Part shown: positions 34,960-42,915 of the stretch, one piece after another
How positions within the stretch are numbered: position 1 is the stretch's first letter
Layout: every line of letters starts with the position of its first letter
Source of the DNA: Salinimicrobium sp963709775
GTDB lineage: Bacteria; Bacteroidota; Bacteroidia; Flavobacteriales; Flavobacteriaceae
Direction: 5' to 3'
Length of the DNA stretch: 64,000 nt
Assembly (NCBI GenBank): GCA_963709775.1
Contig: CAVPXS010000018.1
Span: forward strand, 248,001 to 312,000
Translations under genes and position numbers: made by a program
Notes under the pieces: generated by a model
Seen by the model: only the letters and a program-made list of their open reading frames with translations
Databases searched by the model: none
What the model was told of the DNA's origin: nothing

Positions 34960-35997
34960 CTATTTAATTGATACATGGGAAATTAAATCAATGAGTCGGC
35001 TGGAATAACCAATCTCATTATCATACCATCCAATGATTTTCACAAAATTGCCTCCCACTACAGAGGTCATTTGCGCATCAAAAATACAGGAGTGGGTGTT
35101 TCCGTTAATATCAATTGAAACAATAGGATCTTCCGTATATTCCAAAATGTTTTTAAGAGGTCCTTCGGCAGCTGCTTTTTTAAAAGCGGTGTTTATTTCT
35201 TCAATGCTGGTTTCCCTTTCCACGTGGAGGGTCATATCTGTGAGGCTGCCATTTGCTACCGGCACCCTAATCCCACAGCCGCCAATAACTTCACTTAAAT
35301 TAGGGAAAATCCTTGTGAGCGCCTTTGCTGCTCCGGTGGTGGTGGGAACTATTGATTGCCCTGCAGCCCTGGCCCGTCGTAGATCTTTGTGAGGCTGGTC
35401 GTGCAGGCTTTGATCTGTAGTGTAGGAATGGACAGTGGTAATATACGCTTGTTTTACTCCCGCCAGTTCATCTACGATCTTCAGCATGGGGGCAGCATTA
35501 TTGGTAGTGCAGGAAGCGTTTGAAATAATATCTTCTGTCCCATCAAGGATGTTTTCGTTGACACCCAAAACTACCATTTTTATGGAATCATCCTGGGGAG
35601 GAACGCTCAAAATCACCTTTTTGACACCCTGTTGCAAATGAGGCTCCAGTTCTTTTCGTGTTTTGAATTTACCTGTGCTCTCAACTACCACATCTACCTT
35701 ATACTTACTCCAGTTAATCTCGTCCGGACTCCTGTGATTCACTACCGGTATTTCCTTACCGTCTACCAGTATGGAATTAGCGGTTGAAGAAATCTCCCTT
35801 TTTAGGACGCCATGAATGCTGTCGTATTTAAGTAGGTGAGCGAGGGTGGGGGCAGTAGCAATATCATTAAGAACTACCACTTCCAGGTCTTTATGATCGA
35901 GTAGTAACCGGAATAAATTTCGACCAATCCTACCAAATCCATTAATCCCAACCCGGATCTTTTTTTTTGTCGCTTCTGAAGGTTTTGTCTCCCCCAT
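34960..35997 (-). CDS. gap: Type I glyceraldehyde-3-phosphate dehydrogenase
   Basis: Oxidises glyceraldehyde 3-phosphate to 1,3-bisphosphoglycerate with NAD(P)+, or runs in reverse. The 345-residue protein has a 13-residue polar N-terminal extension, then the Rossmann motif GINGFGRIGRNLFR near 18-31, the nucleophile Cys163 in SNASCTTNNAAP, His190 in TTVHSYTTDQ, and WYDNEIGYSSR near the end. Asn-Asp after strand 2 (VVLND) suits NAD+. It overlaps lipA by 1 base. Flavobacteria often carry two gap genes, so this need not be the main glycolytic one. Confidence 0.94.
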   Translation of the reverse strand: MGETKPSEATKKKIRVGINGFGRIGRNLFRLLLDHKDLEVVVLNDIATAPTLAHLLKYDSIHGVLKREISSTANSILVDGKEIPVVNHRSPDEINWSKYKVDVVVESTGKFKTRKELEPHLQQGVKKVILSVPPQDDSIKMVVLGVNENILDGTEDIISNASCTTNNAAPMLKIVDELAGVKQAYITTVHSYTTDQSLHDQPHKDLRRARAAGQSIVPTTTGAAKALTRIFPNLSEVIGGCGIRVPVANGSLTDMTLHVERETSIEEINTAFKKAAAEGPLKNILEYTEDPIVSIDINGNTHSCIFDAQMTSVVGGNFVKIIGWYDNEIGYSSRLIDLISHVSIK

Positions 35998-36866
35998 TAA
36001 GTGAGATGTTTTTGTGCTTTATAGGATGATCTTACCAGTGCACCACTTTCTACATGCCTGAAGCCCATCTCGAGGCCTATGGTTTCGTATTTTTTAAACT
36101 GCTCCGGTGTAACAAATTCATGAACCGGAAGGTGTTGTTTTGTAGGTTGTAAATATTGGCCTATTGTCACAATGTCGAGATCAACTTCTCTCAAGTCTCT
36201 AAGAGTTTGGATCACTTCTTCTTCCTTTTCACCCAATCCAAGCATAATTCCCGACTTGGTTCTCTTTACCCCCTGCTGCTTCAGGTATTTTAGCACCTGT
36301 AGGCTGCGTTCATACTTTGCCTGGATTCGCACTTCGCGGGTTAATCTTTTCACCGTCTCCATGTTGTGGGAAACGATTTCGGGATTTACATCGATTATTC
36401 GGTCAATGTTTCTTTCCACTCCCTGAAAATCGGGTATAAGGGTTTCAAGAGTAGTATCAGGATTCATACGTCGTATAGCGCTTACAGTCTCTGCCCACAT
36501 GATAGAACCCATATCTTTAAGGTCATCACGATCTACACTGGTGATCACTGCATGCTTGATCTTCATTAATTTTATGGAACGAGCGACTTTTTCCGGTTCA
36601 TCCCAGTCCAGCGTTTCTGGTCTTCCGGTTTTTACACCACAAAAACCACAGGAACGGGTACAGATGTTTCCAAGGATCATGAAGGTTGCGGTTCCTTCTC
36701 CCCAACATTCGCCCATATTTGGACAACTTCCCGAGGTACAAATCGTGTGAAGGTTATATTTGTCCACCACACTTCTCAGCTCGGTGTATTTTTTACCGGT
36801 AGGTAATTTTACCCTTAACCACTTGGGTTTTGGGGTTCTTTGAGTAGGGATTTGCTGTGTTTCCAT
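35997..36866 (-). CDS. lipA: Lipoyl synthase
   Basis: Radical-SAM enzyme that inserts two sulfurs into protein-bound octanoyl groups. Both iron-sulfur motifs are intact in the 289-residue protein: the auxiliary cluster Cys43, Cys48, Cys54 (CTSGSCPNMGEC) and the SAM cluster Cys69, Cys73, Cys76 (CTRSCGFC). The terminal RSSY motif (VRSSYKAQKH) that binds the auxiliary cluster is present. It has its own promoter with a very short leader and is followed directly by gap. Confidence 0.97.
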   Translation of the reverse strand: METQQIPTQRTPKPKWLRVKLPTGKKYTELRSVVDKYNLHTICTSGSCPNMGECWGEGTATFMILGNICTRSCGFCGVKTGRPETLDWDEPEKVARSIKLMKIKHAVITSVDRDDLKDMGSIMWAETVSAIRRMNPDTTLETLIPDFQGVERNIDRIIDVNPEIVSHNMETVKRLTREVRIQAKYERSLQVLKYLKQQGVKRTKSGIMLGLGEKEEEVIQTLRDLREVDLDIVTIGQYLQPTKQHLPVHEFVTPEQFKKYETIGLEMGFRHVESGALVRSSYKAQKHLT

Positions 36867-36873
36867 AAGTCAG

Positions 36874-36904
36874 CAAAGGTACAATTAGAATGCCTAAAAA
36901 CCAA
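36874..36904 (-). promoter_or_regulatory. Promoter of lipA
   Basis: On the minus strand: TTG at 36904-36902, a 20-base spacer and TACCTTTG at 36881-36874. The -7 box ends 7 bases ahead of the ATG, so the leader can be only a base or two long. Confidence 0.65.
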
Positions 36905-37099
36905 CGCTAATATAGAAGGCAAAAGTGGGTGCGTATGGTGAGCCGTCGGTGACTTTCAACTGGACTTTTTAAAGTGCGAATTCAGAAATAAAGAAGGAAC
37001 CAAATCCTCTGAAGAGCTTTTGTGTGGTAAAGAGCCAGGAGTATTCCGTTTTTAAAAATAAGATTCCACGGTGTATAATTCCTGAGCCTGAATCCTTTT

Positions 37100-37669
37100 T
37101 CAGGAAGTTCTTTTTTCGATTACTTCCGACAGTAGTTTTTTTGCCCTCAGCAGTTTTACTTTCACATTGTTCATGGGCTCCTGTAGATGAGCCGCAATCT
37201 CCTTATAGCTCATTTCCTGAAAATATCTCAGGTTAATTACCTCCTGGTAAGGTTTTTTGAGCTTTTTGATATCTCTAAGGAGTTGGGCCAGGTTTTGTTC
37301 GGTAATAAGGGTATCCTCGATGCTCGGCGTCTCATCGGCAATTCGGTGCACCCTGGCATCCTCTTCATCGGTGGTGCGGGCCCTGATGGAGGCATTCTTT
37401 TTTCTTACCAGGTCCACATGAATGTTTTTTGAAATGGTAATAAGCCAGGTTTTGAAGGTATAGTTGGGATCAAAAGTATCGATCTTATCAAAAGCTCTTG
37501 AAAATGCCTGAATGGTTATGTCTTCGGCATCAGATTCGTTTTGGGTGCGCTTAAGCTGAAAACCGTAAACATCATTCCAAAACCTGTCCAACAGGTAGTT
37601 AAAAGCTGCCTGCTTCCCTTTTTTAGCCTTCTCAATTTGTTCCTGAAGTAGATCCGGCTCTATTTCCAA
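37100..37669 (-). CDS. ECF-type RNA polymerase sigma factor
   Basis: A 189-residue sigma-70 family protein with region 2 (FWNDVYGFQLKRTQNESDAEDITIQAFSRAF, residues about 30-62, including the DAEDITQ-like core-binding helix) and region 4 (LRYFQEMSYKEIAAHLQEPMNNVKVKLLRAKKLL, about 146-180) with the helix-turn-helix. There is no adjacent anti-sigma gene; it overlaps the preceding glycosyltransferase gene by 10 bases and ends 233 bases before lipA. The signal and regulon are unknown. Confidence 0.9.
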   Translation of the reverse strand: MEIEPDLLQEQIEKAKKGKQAAFNYLLDRFWNDVYGFQLKRTQNESDAEDITIQAFSRAFDKIDTFDPNYTFKTWLITISKNIHVDLVRKKNASIRARTTDEEDARVHRIADETPSIEDTLITEQNLAQLLRDIKKLKKPYQEVINLRYFQEMSYKEIAAHLQEPMNNVKVKLLRAKKLLSEVIEKRTS

Positions 37670-38760
37670 TGAGTGGGTTTTGAAATAATATTAGCAATAA
37701 ATATAATTAATTGAGCTGAAATGAGGAACAATTCCAGAAAAGGAAAAATCCAGAACAGGTCTGTCTCGCCAAACTTCTTTCCGGAATTGTAAAAGACCAT
37801 GCCCTGTACAATCCACCTGAGGGCAAGAAGGCCAAGGGCAGCCTGCCAAAAAGGACCAAATAGCAGAATGAAAAATAATATCCAGAAAAGAAGCTGGGTG
37901 GTGTAAAACAGCCCCAGCATAAATCTGTGTTCTACTTTATAGTGGGAAGCAATGGAGACATGTCTTCTTTTTTGCGTGAACCATGATTTAAAATCAGATT
38001 TTGGTACACTGCGGGTGATCCCTAAAGGCGAAAAACACAAGGCGGTATTCATTTTATTGGCTGCCTGGTTTACAAAGAGATCATCATCTCCCGATTTTAT
38101 GTGTAAATGAGTAGCAAAACCATTTTGAGCAAAGAATTCTTCCGAAGTATAGGCAAGATTACGCCCTACTCCCATATATGGTTTACCCCAGCCGGCATAG
38201 GAGAAATACTGGATGGCCGTAAAAAGTGTTTCAAACCGGATAATTTTATTCAGGAAGGAGCGGGTTTGTATAAAATATCCGCCGTAGCCAAGTACAATAC
38301 TCTTTTTCTCCTCAAAATGGGCGCTCATCTCCTTTAGCCATTGGCTGGTTTCGGGTCTACAATCGGCATCGGTGAAAAGTAGGTAAGGTTTTTTGGCCTT
38401 TTTAATACCCAGGGTGATCGCATATTTTTTATTGGCCCAGAAGGCTTCATTATTTTGTACGTCAACAATTTTTAACCTTGGATCGCGACTTTGAAAATCC
38501 TCAAGCACCTCAAGGGTTTCGTCTATTGACGCATCATTGATTACCACCACCTCAAAGTCGGGATGATCCTGGGACAGGATCACAGGAAGAAAGTTTTTTA
38601 AATTTTCGGCTTCATTCTTTGCACAAATAATTATCGAAACCGGAAGATTCTTATATACGGGTGGATTTTCATTCTTAGCAAAGGCAAACTTTAAAAAGCC
38701 CAGGTAATAGCACAGGTTGATTAGGCCAATGAGAACAAAGGCAATAAGGATGGTTAGCAT
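37660..38760 (-). CDS. GT2 membrane glycosyltransferase
   Basis: A 366-residue processive-type GT2. One N-terminal membrane helix is followed by the GT-A domain: VSIIICAKNEAENL near 42-55, VINDASIDETL near 73-83, TDADCRPETSQW near 125-136 (DXD-like), and the acceptor-site Q(R/K)RRH in FTQKRRHVSIA near 262. Three C-terminal helices close the protein. It probably adds sugars to a lipid or polysaccharide at the inner membrane; donor and acceptor are unknown. It overlaps the downstream ECF sigma gene by 10 bases. Confidence 0.9.
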   Translation of the reverse strand: MLTILIAFVLIGLINLCYYLGFLKFAFAKNENPPVYKNLPVSIIICAKNEAENLKNFLPVILSQDHPDFEVVVINDASIDETLEVLEDFQSRDPRLKIVDVQNNEAFWANKKYAITLGIKKAKKPYLLFTDADCRPETSQWLKEMSAHFEEKKSIVLGYGGYFIQTRSFLNKIIRFETLFTAIQYFSYAGWGKPYMGVGRNLAYTSEEFFAQNGFATHLHIKSGDDDLFVNQAANKMNTALCFSPLGITRSVPKSDFKSWFTQKRRHVSIASHYKVEHRFMLGLFYTTQLLFWILFFILLFGPFWQAALGLLALRWIVQGMVFYNSGKKFGETDLFWIFPFLELFLISAQLIIFIANIISKPTHWK

Positions 38761-38774
38761 TTATGTGGCGGGAA

Positions 38775-38981
38775 TTATTTTACCGTTTGAGGTTGATCAC
38801 AATCTTTGGCTTCATCGGGTAATTTTCCGCAGTAACTACAGGCTTCTCCTTCTTTATTTAGAAAAGGACTTTGGCTGGCACAGGTACCGGCAAACTTCCC
38901 GTCTTTCTTTCCCCAGATTTTGATGGCAATACCAGCAACTGCAAGAGCTAAAAGGGCTATAGTGATTAATACAAGTTCCAT
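38775..38981 (-). CDS. Small membrane protein with a cysteine-rich tail
   Basis: A 68-residue protein: one N-terminal membrane helix (MELVLITIALLALAVAGIAIKIW) and a polar tail with four cysteines (GTCASQS, EACSYCGK, DCDQ). The ATG at 38981 starts the helix; a slightly longer frame begins at 38999. The layout recalls small NqrM-type assembly proteins, which have one helix and a Cys cluster for iron, but the motif is not the same, so this is a weak comparison. It is 14 bases upstream of the GT2 gene and likely co-transcribed. Confidence 0.72.
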   Translation of the reverse strand: MELVLITIALLALAVAGIAIKIWGKKDGKFAGTCASQSPFLNKEGEACSYCGKLPDEAKDCDQPQTVK

Positions 38982-39171
38982 ATTCAAAAGTTTTGGCAAA
39001 AATAAACAATAATGTACAGTATATAAAAGGTATGCAAAAATTTGTCCAGCCTTTATTTGGTTCGCTTTTTAAGGCTTAATTCAGGGAATTTTAACTTAAA
39101 TTTATTTGCCTTAAATATGTTTTTGGTTTATATCACAATAAATTGCATATAATGCTTTAAAACCAACAATT

Positions 39172-39804
39172 ATGAGTTACAAATTATTTAAAATTGTCAT
39201 AGTCGGTCTTTTTATCGGTCTTTTCTCCTGCCAGGATAAAGAGAATCGTGGGGATTCTGATACAGAAATTTTTCCCGCAGAGGAGAAGAAGGATGAATTA
39301 AGAGAGGAGGACAGACCCATGCCTCGCAGTTACCTCCTGGCAAAAATGAGGGAGAATGATGAATTGAGCACTTTTACAGAAGAACTAAAAAGAACAGGTC
39401 TGGAAGAAGAATTCGAGGGTGATGAAGGAATCTATACCATTTTTGCGCCTTCAAACGCGGCTTATGACAGGATCCCCGCCAAAGAGATGAAAGAAGGAGA
39501 CACCCTGGAAGCAGGAGAGGGTCAAAAAGATCTTTTGCGCTATTACATGGTGGAAGGGGAATTGACCTTAGGTGCTTTGCGCGAAGAAATAAGAACTTCG
39601 GAAGGTGGGAGATATGAATTCGAAACTGCGCTGGGCGAGAAGCTTTGGGCAGTTGAGGAAGGAGACGATATCGTTCTTATCGATGTGTTAGGGAATAAAG
39701 CGAAAATTCTAACTTCCCAAATGGATGAATATTATGGCGCCTATCATATCATTGACAACGTATTGGTTCCCGGTGAAAATAATGAGGCCGAAGTACAGGA
39801 ATAA
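39172..39804 (+). CDS. Fasciclin (FAS1) domain lipoprotein 1
   Basis: A 210-residue lipoprotein: signal MSYKLFKIVIVGLFIGLFSC with lipid-bearing Cys20, an acidic linker (residues 22-55), then one FAS1 domain. The H1/H2-like boxes are YTIFAPSNAAYDRIPA near 102-117 and YHIIDNVLVPGE near 191-202. FAS1 domains mediate adhesion or ligand contact outside the cell. The second fasciclin gene 117 bases downstream has the same plan and is probably a paralogue. Confidence 0.88.
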   Translation: MSYKLFKIVIVGLFIGLFSCQDKENRGDSDTEIFPAEEKKDELREEDRPMPRSYLLAKMRENDELSTFTEELKRTGLEEEFEGDEGIYTIFAPSNAAYDRIPAKEMKEGDTLEAGEGQKDLLRYYMVEGELTLGALREEIRTSEGGRYEFETALGEKLWAVEEGDDIVLIDVLGNKAKILTSQMDEYYGAYHIIDNVLVPGENNEAEVQE

Positions 39805-39933
39805 TATTGAAATGGATTATTCGTAGACTTTTGTGAATAGGATTTTCCTTTTAACTAAGGATTATAATTTCAAATTGGTTTAACTGGAAGCTTTTTAATA
39901 AATTCATAACCAAACAGTTAAATGCAGGATATT

Positions 39934-40551
39934 ATGAAGTTTAAGAATATAATTTTGTTTAGCGGACTCTTATTGCTGGGTTTTAACTCATGTAAAGACA
40001 ATGAAAGAGAGGTAGATACAGAGGCTGAAACCCTTGAAATGCAGGAAGAGAATTTTGAAGAAAATGTAGAAGAGCTGCGTCAAAGGAACGCGACTGTAGA
40101 CGCCATTGAAGGAAACCCCGAATTAAGCACTTTTGCCACAGGACTTAATGTTTGGAACGTTGAGGATACACTGGACCAGGTGACAGGGTCTTATATGGTC
40201 TTTGCGCCAAGTAATAGAGCTTATAGTAGAGTCTACAGGCAGCAGGGGTATGATATTTTGGCCACAACTCCCGAGGCTGTTATTCCCTACCACATGGTAA
40301 AAGCAGACTATACCATGGATGAACTTAAAAAAGAAATCCGGAATGCCAATGGGTCTCTTGTACTTCCAACTTTTGAGGGGGAAAATATCACCTTTTCTAT
40401 GGAAGGAGATAAAATTGTACTTACAGGTACAACCGGTTTAAAGGCCAATATCACCGAAAGTTTTGAGATAGAAAACGGTACTGCTTACATAATAGACAGT
40501 GTGCTGCTTCCGGAAGGAATTGCCACAGTTACTATTACCACGGAAGAGTAG
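39934..40551 (+). CDS. Fasciclin (FAS1) domain lipoprotein 2
   Basis: A 205-residue lipoprotein of the same design as its upstream neighbour: signal MKFKNIILFSGLLLLGFNSC, acidic linker, and one FAS1 domain with GSYMVFAPSNRAYSRVY and TAYIIDSVLLPEG. The ATG at 39934 is preferred to one four codons upstream because it gives a cleaner positively charged signal start. A very stable bidirectional terminator follows. The function is presumably on the cell surface; the ligand is unknown. Confidence 0.87.
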   Translation: MKFKNIILFSGLLLLGFNSCKDNEREVDTEAETLEMQEENFEENVEELRQRNATVDAIEGNPELSTFATGLNVWNVEDTLDQVTGSYMVFAPSNRAYSRVYRQQGYDILATTPEAVIPYHMVKADYTMDELKKEIRNANGSLVLPTFEGENITFSMEGDKIVLTGTTGLKANITESFEIENGTAYIIDSVLLPEGIATVTITTEE

Positions 40552-40564
40552 AACCGGTTTGATT

Positions 40565-40614
40565 AAAATAAATAAAGCCTCAAAAATGCCATTTTTGAGG
40601 CTTTATTTATTTTT
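40565..40614. terminator. Bidirectional terminator, 23-bp perfect stem
   Basis: AAAATAAATAAAGCCTCAAA... on the left is a perfect complement of the right arm, 23 bp with a 3-base loop (GCC). It lies between the convergent fasciclin and murB genes, with T runs in both directions. Its apex is a full copy of the CAAAAATGCCATTTTTG palindrome. Confidence 0.93.
40581..40597. repeat. CAAAAATGNCATTTTTG palindrome, copy at 40.6 kb
   Basis: CAAAAATGCCATTTTTG, forming the apex of the bidirectional terminator between convergent genes. Confidence 0.6.
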
Positions 40615-40621
40615 ACCCTGT

Positions 40622-41635
40622 TCAAAGAATATTGACCTCAGGATTGATTTCAATTCCAAACATCTCCCGAATCTTCTGCTGAACTTTTCTCGACAGTGCC
40701 AGTATTTCCTGTCCTGTTGCATTTCCATAGTTCACAAGCACCAGTGCCTGTTTCTTATGAACTCCGGCATCTCCTTCCCGGAAGCCTTTGAGCCCTGCGC
40801 GATCTATTAACCAGCCGGCAGGAACCTTCACATGGTCTTCATCGATCTCATAAAACGGAATTTCCGGAAATTGCTGCTGAAGTTCTTTCAGTGTTTCCTT
40901 TGAAACAACCGGATTTTTAAAGAAACTTCCGCTGTTACCCAACTCTTTGGGATCTGGTAACTTTGATTGACGTATGCTTATCACGGCTTTGGAAACATCT
41001 CCAATTGTCGGGTTTTTGACACCCTGCTCTTCCAGATATTGATCTATGGAGCCATAGGAAGTGTTAAGCTTATGGTCTTTCTTGTAAAGCCTGAAGCTAA
41101 CGCTTGTTATTATGTATTTGCCTTTTGCTTCGTTTTTAAAGATGGAATCTCTGTAGCCAAAGCGGCATTCTTCCCGGCTAAAGGTCTTTAATTGCAGGGT
41201 TTGTAAGTCCAGTGCGGTACAGCTTACAAAGCTGTCCTTAAGTTCCACACCATAGGCGCCAATATTTTGAATTGGAGCTGTACCTACTTTCCCCGGGATC
41301 AATGAAAGATTTTCAAGACCACCAAAGCCTTTGTTTATGCAGAATAAGACAAATTCATGCCAGTTCTCACCGGCCATGGCCTGCACTACGACTTCATCTT
41401 CAGTTTCTTCGAGGATCTCACGGCCCTTCAGGTTTATGTAGACCACCGTTTGCTTCACATCTTTGGTGAGCAGCATATTACTTCCGCCGCCAAGGATTAA
41501 AAGCTCTGATGCATACATGTTCTTCAAAACTTCCCGAAGTTCTTCGACAGAAGTTACTTCCACTAATTTGCGGGCGCTCACATCTATGCCGAAAGTGTTA
41601 TATGGCTTAAGGGAAACGTTTGTAAGAACCTTCAT
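40622..41635 (-). CDS. murB: UDP-N-acetylmuramate dehydrogenase
   Basis: FAD enzyme that reduces UDP-GlcNAc-enolpyruvate in peptidoglycan synthesis. The 337-residue protein is the E. coli-like type I. It starts LKPYNTFGIDVSARKLVEV, with the FAD-binding LGGGSNMLLTKD near 48-59, IPGKVGTAPIQNIGAYGVE near 115-133, GYRDSIFK near 164, and the catalytic GNSGSFFKNPVV near 231. It starts 2 bases after the aminotransferase stop codon, so the two form an operon. Confidence 0.96.
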   Translation of the reverse strand: MKVLTNVSLKPYNTFGIDVSARKLVEVTSVEELREVLKNMYASELLILGGGSNMLLTKDVKQTVVYINLKGREILEETEDEVVVQAMAGENWHEFVLFCINKGFGGLENLSLIPGKVGTAPIQNIGAYGVELKDSFVSCTALDLQTLQLKTFSREECRFGYRDSIFKNEAKGKYIITSVSFRLYKKDHKLNTSYGSIDQYLEEQGVKNPTIGDVSKAVISIRQSKLPDPKELGNSGSFFKNPVVSKETLKELQQQFPEIPFYEIDEDHVKVPAGWLIDRAGLKGFREGDAGVHKKQALVLVNYGNATGQEILALSRKVQQKIREMFGIEINPEVNIL

Positions 41636-41637
41636 AT

Positions 41638-42828
41638 TTATCCTTTGTACTGCTTTAATGCTTCCTTTAGGAGCTCTATAGCTCTCAACAGGTTTTCTTT
41701 CTTAAGTACATAAGCGATTCTCACCTGGTTCTTTCCTGTGTTTGGAGTAGAATAGAAGCCGGCGGCAGGAGCTACCATTATGGTTTCGTTGTCCATTTCA
41801 AAGCTTTCCAGGAGCCATTTAGCGAAGTCTTCGGCATCTGCAACAGGTAATTCTGCAATACAGTAGAAAGCGCCTTTAGGGTTCGCTACTCTTACTCCCT
41901 CGATCTGCTCAAGACCCTGGACGAGGGTGTTTCTTCGGGAAGTGTATTCTTCAATTACTTCATCAAAATATTCCTGCTCGGTATCGAGGGCAGCTTCACT
42001 TGCGATTTGGGCAAAGGTCGGCGGACTTAAACGTGCTTGTGCGAATTTCATCGCTGTAGCCATAAAGTCTGCATTTTTGGATACTACACATCCAATACGG
42101 GCGCCACACATGCTATAACGTTTGGAAACGGAATCAATCATAATGGCGTTCTGCTCCAACCCGGGAACACTCATGATAGAGTGGTGTTGGGCCCCGTCAT
42201 ATGCAAATTCGCGGTAAACTTCATCGGCCACAATGAACAGATCGTGCTTTTTGACAACTTCGGCCAATTGGTCGATCTCCTCTTTCGTGTATAGGTAACC
42301 TGTGGGATTCCCCGGGTTACAAATAAGAATGGCTTTTGTTTTAGGAGTTATGAGTTTCTCGAATTCAGAAATAGGAGGCAGGGCAAAGCCGTCCTCGAAT
42401 TTAGATTTCACAGGTACTACTGTAACGCCAGATGCTGTTGCGAAACCATTGTAGTTTGCGTAAAATGGCTCGGGAATGATCACTTCATCGCCTGCATCAC
42501 AAATACTACCCATCGTAAACATCAATGCTTCAGACCCACCTGTGGTGATGATCAATTCATTGGCCGAAATATTGATGTCATGCTTCCTGTAGTAGGCGGC
42601 AAGTTTGGTGCGATAGCTTTCAAAACCTGCAGAGTGGCTGTAGGAAAGAACTTCGATGTCGTTGTTCTTAACTGCGGCAAGGGCTTTCGCCGGAGTTTTA
42701 ATATCGGGCTGCCCAATGTTTAGCTGATAAATAGTGCGACCTTTTTTAATGGCAGCTTCAGCGTAGGGCACCAATTTTCTTATAGGAGATTCGGGCATTG
42801 ACTGCCCCTTGTTTGAAATGCGTGGCAT
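41638..42828 (-). CDS. PLP-dependent aminotransferase, aspartate aminotransferase-like
   Basis: A 396-residue class I/II aminotransferase. INIGQPDIKTP near 37-47 starts the fold. TGGSEALMFTM near 103, NPGNPTGYLYT near 176 and VADEVYREF near 205 line the cofactor site. The PLP lysine is in DSVSKRYSMCGARIG near 240. The terminal NQVRIAYVLKKE carries the substrate-binding Arg. Substrate specificity (aspartate, aromatic, other) cannot be fixed from motifs alone. Co-transcribed with murB downstream. Confidence 0.92.
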   Translation of the reverse strand: MPRISNKGQSMPESPIRKLVPYAEAAIKKGRTIYQLNIGQPDIKTPAKALAAVKNNDIEVLSYSHSAGFESYRTKLAAYYRKHDINISANELIITTGGSEALMFTMGSICDAGDEVIIPEPFYANYNGFATASGVTVVPVKSKFEDGFALPPISEFEKLITPKTKAILICNPGNPTGYLYTKEEIDQLAEVVKKHDLFIVADEVYREFAYDGAQHHSIMSVPGLEQNAIMIDSVSKRYSMCGARIGCVVSKNADFMATAMKFAQARLSPPTFAQIASEAALDTEQEYFDEVIEEYTSRRNTLVQGLEQIEGVRVANPKGAFYCIAELPVADAEDFAKWLLESFEMDNETIMVAPAAGFYSTPNTGKNQVRIAYVLKKENLLRAIELLKEALKQYKG

Positions 42829-42915
42829 ACTTAAAATTTTGGCCTACAAAGTTGCAAAAATTAAACTTGACAACGATATTTTTCGTAATTTTTATGACAT
42901 CCTAATTCGGCCGTC

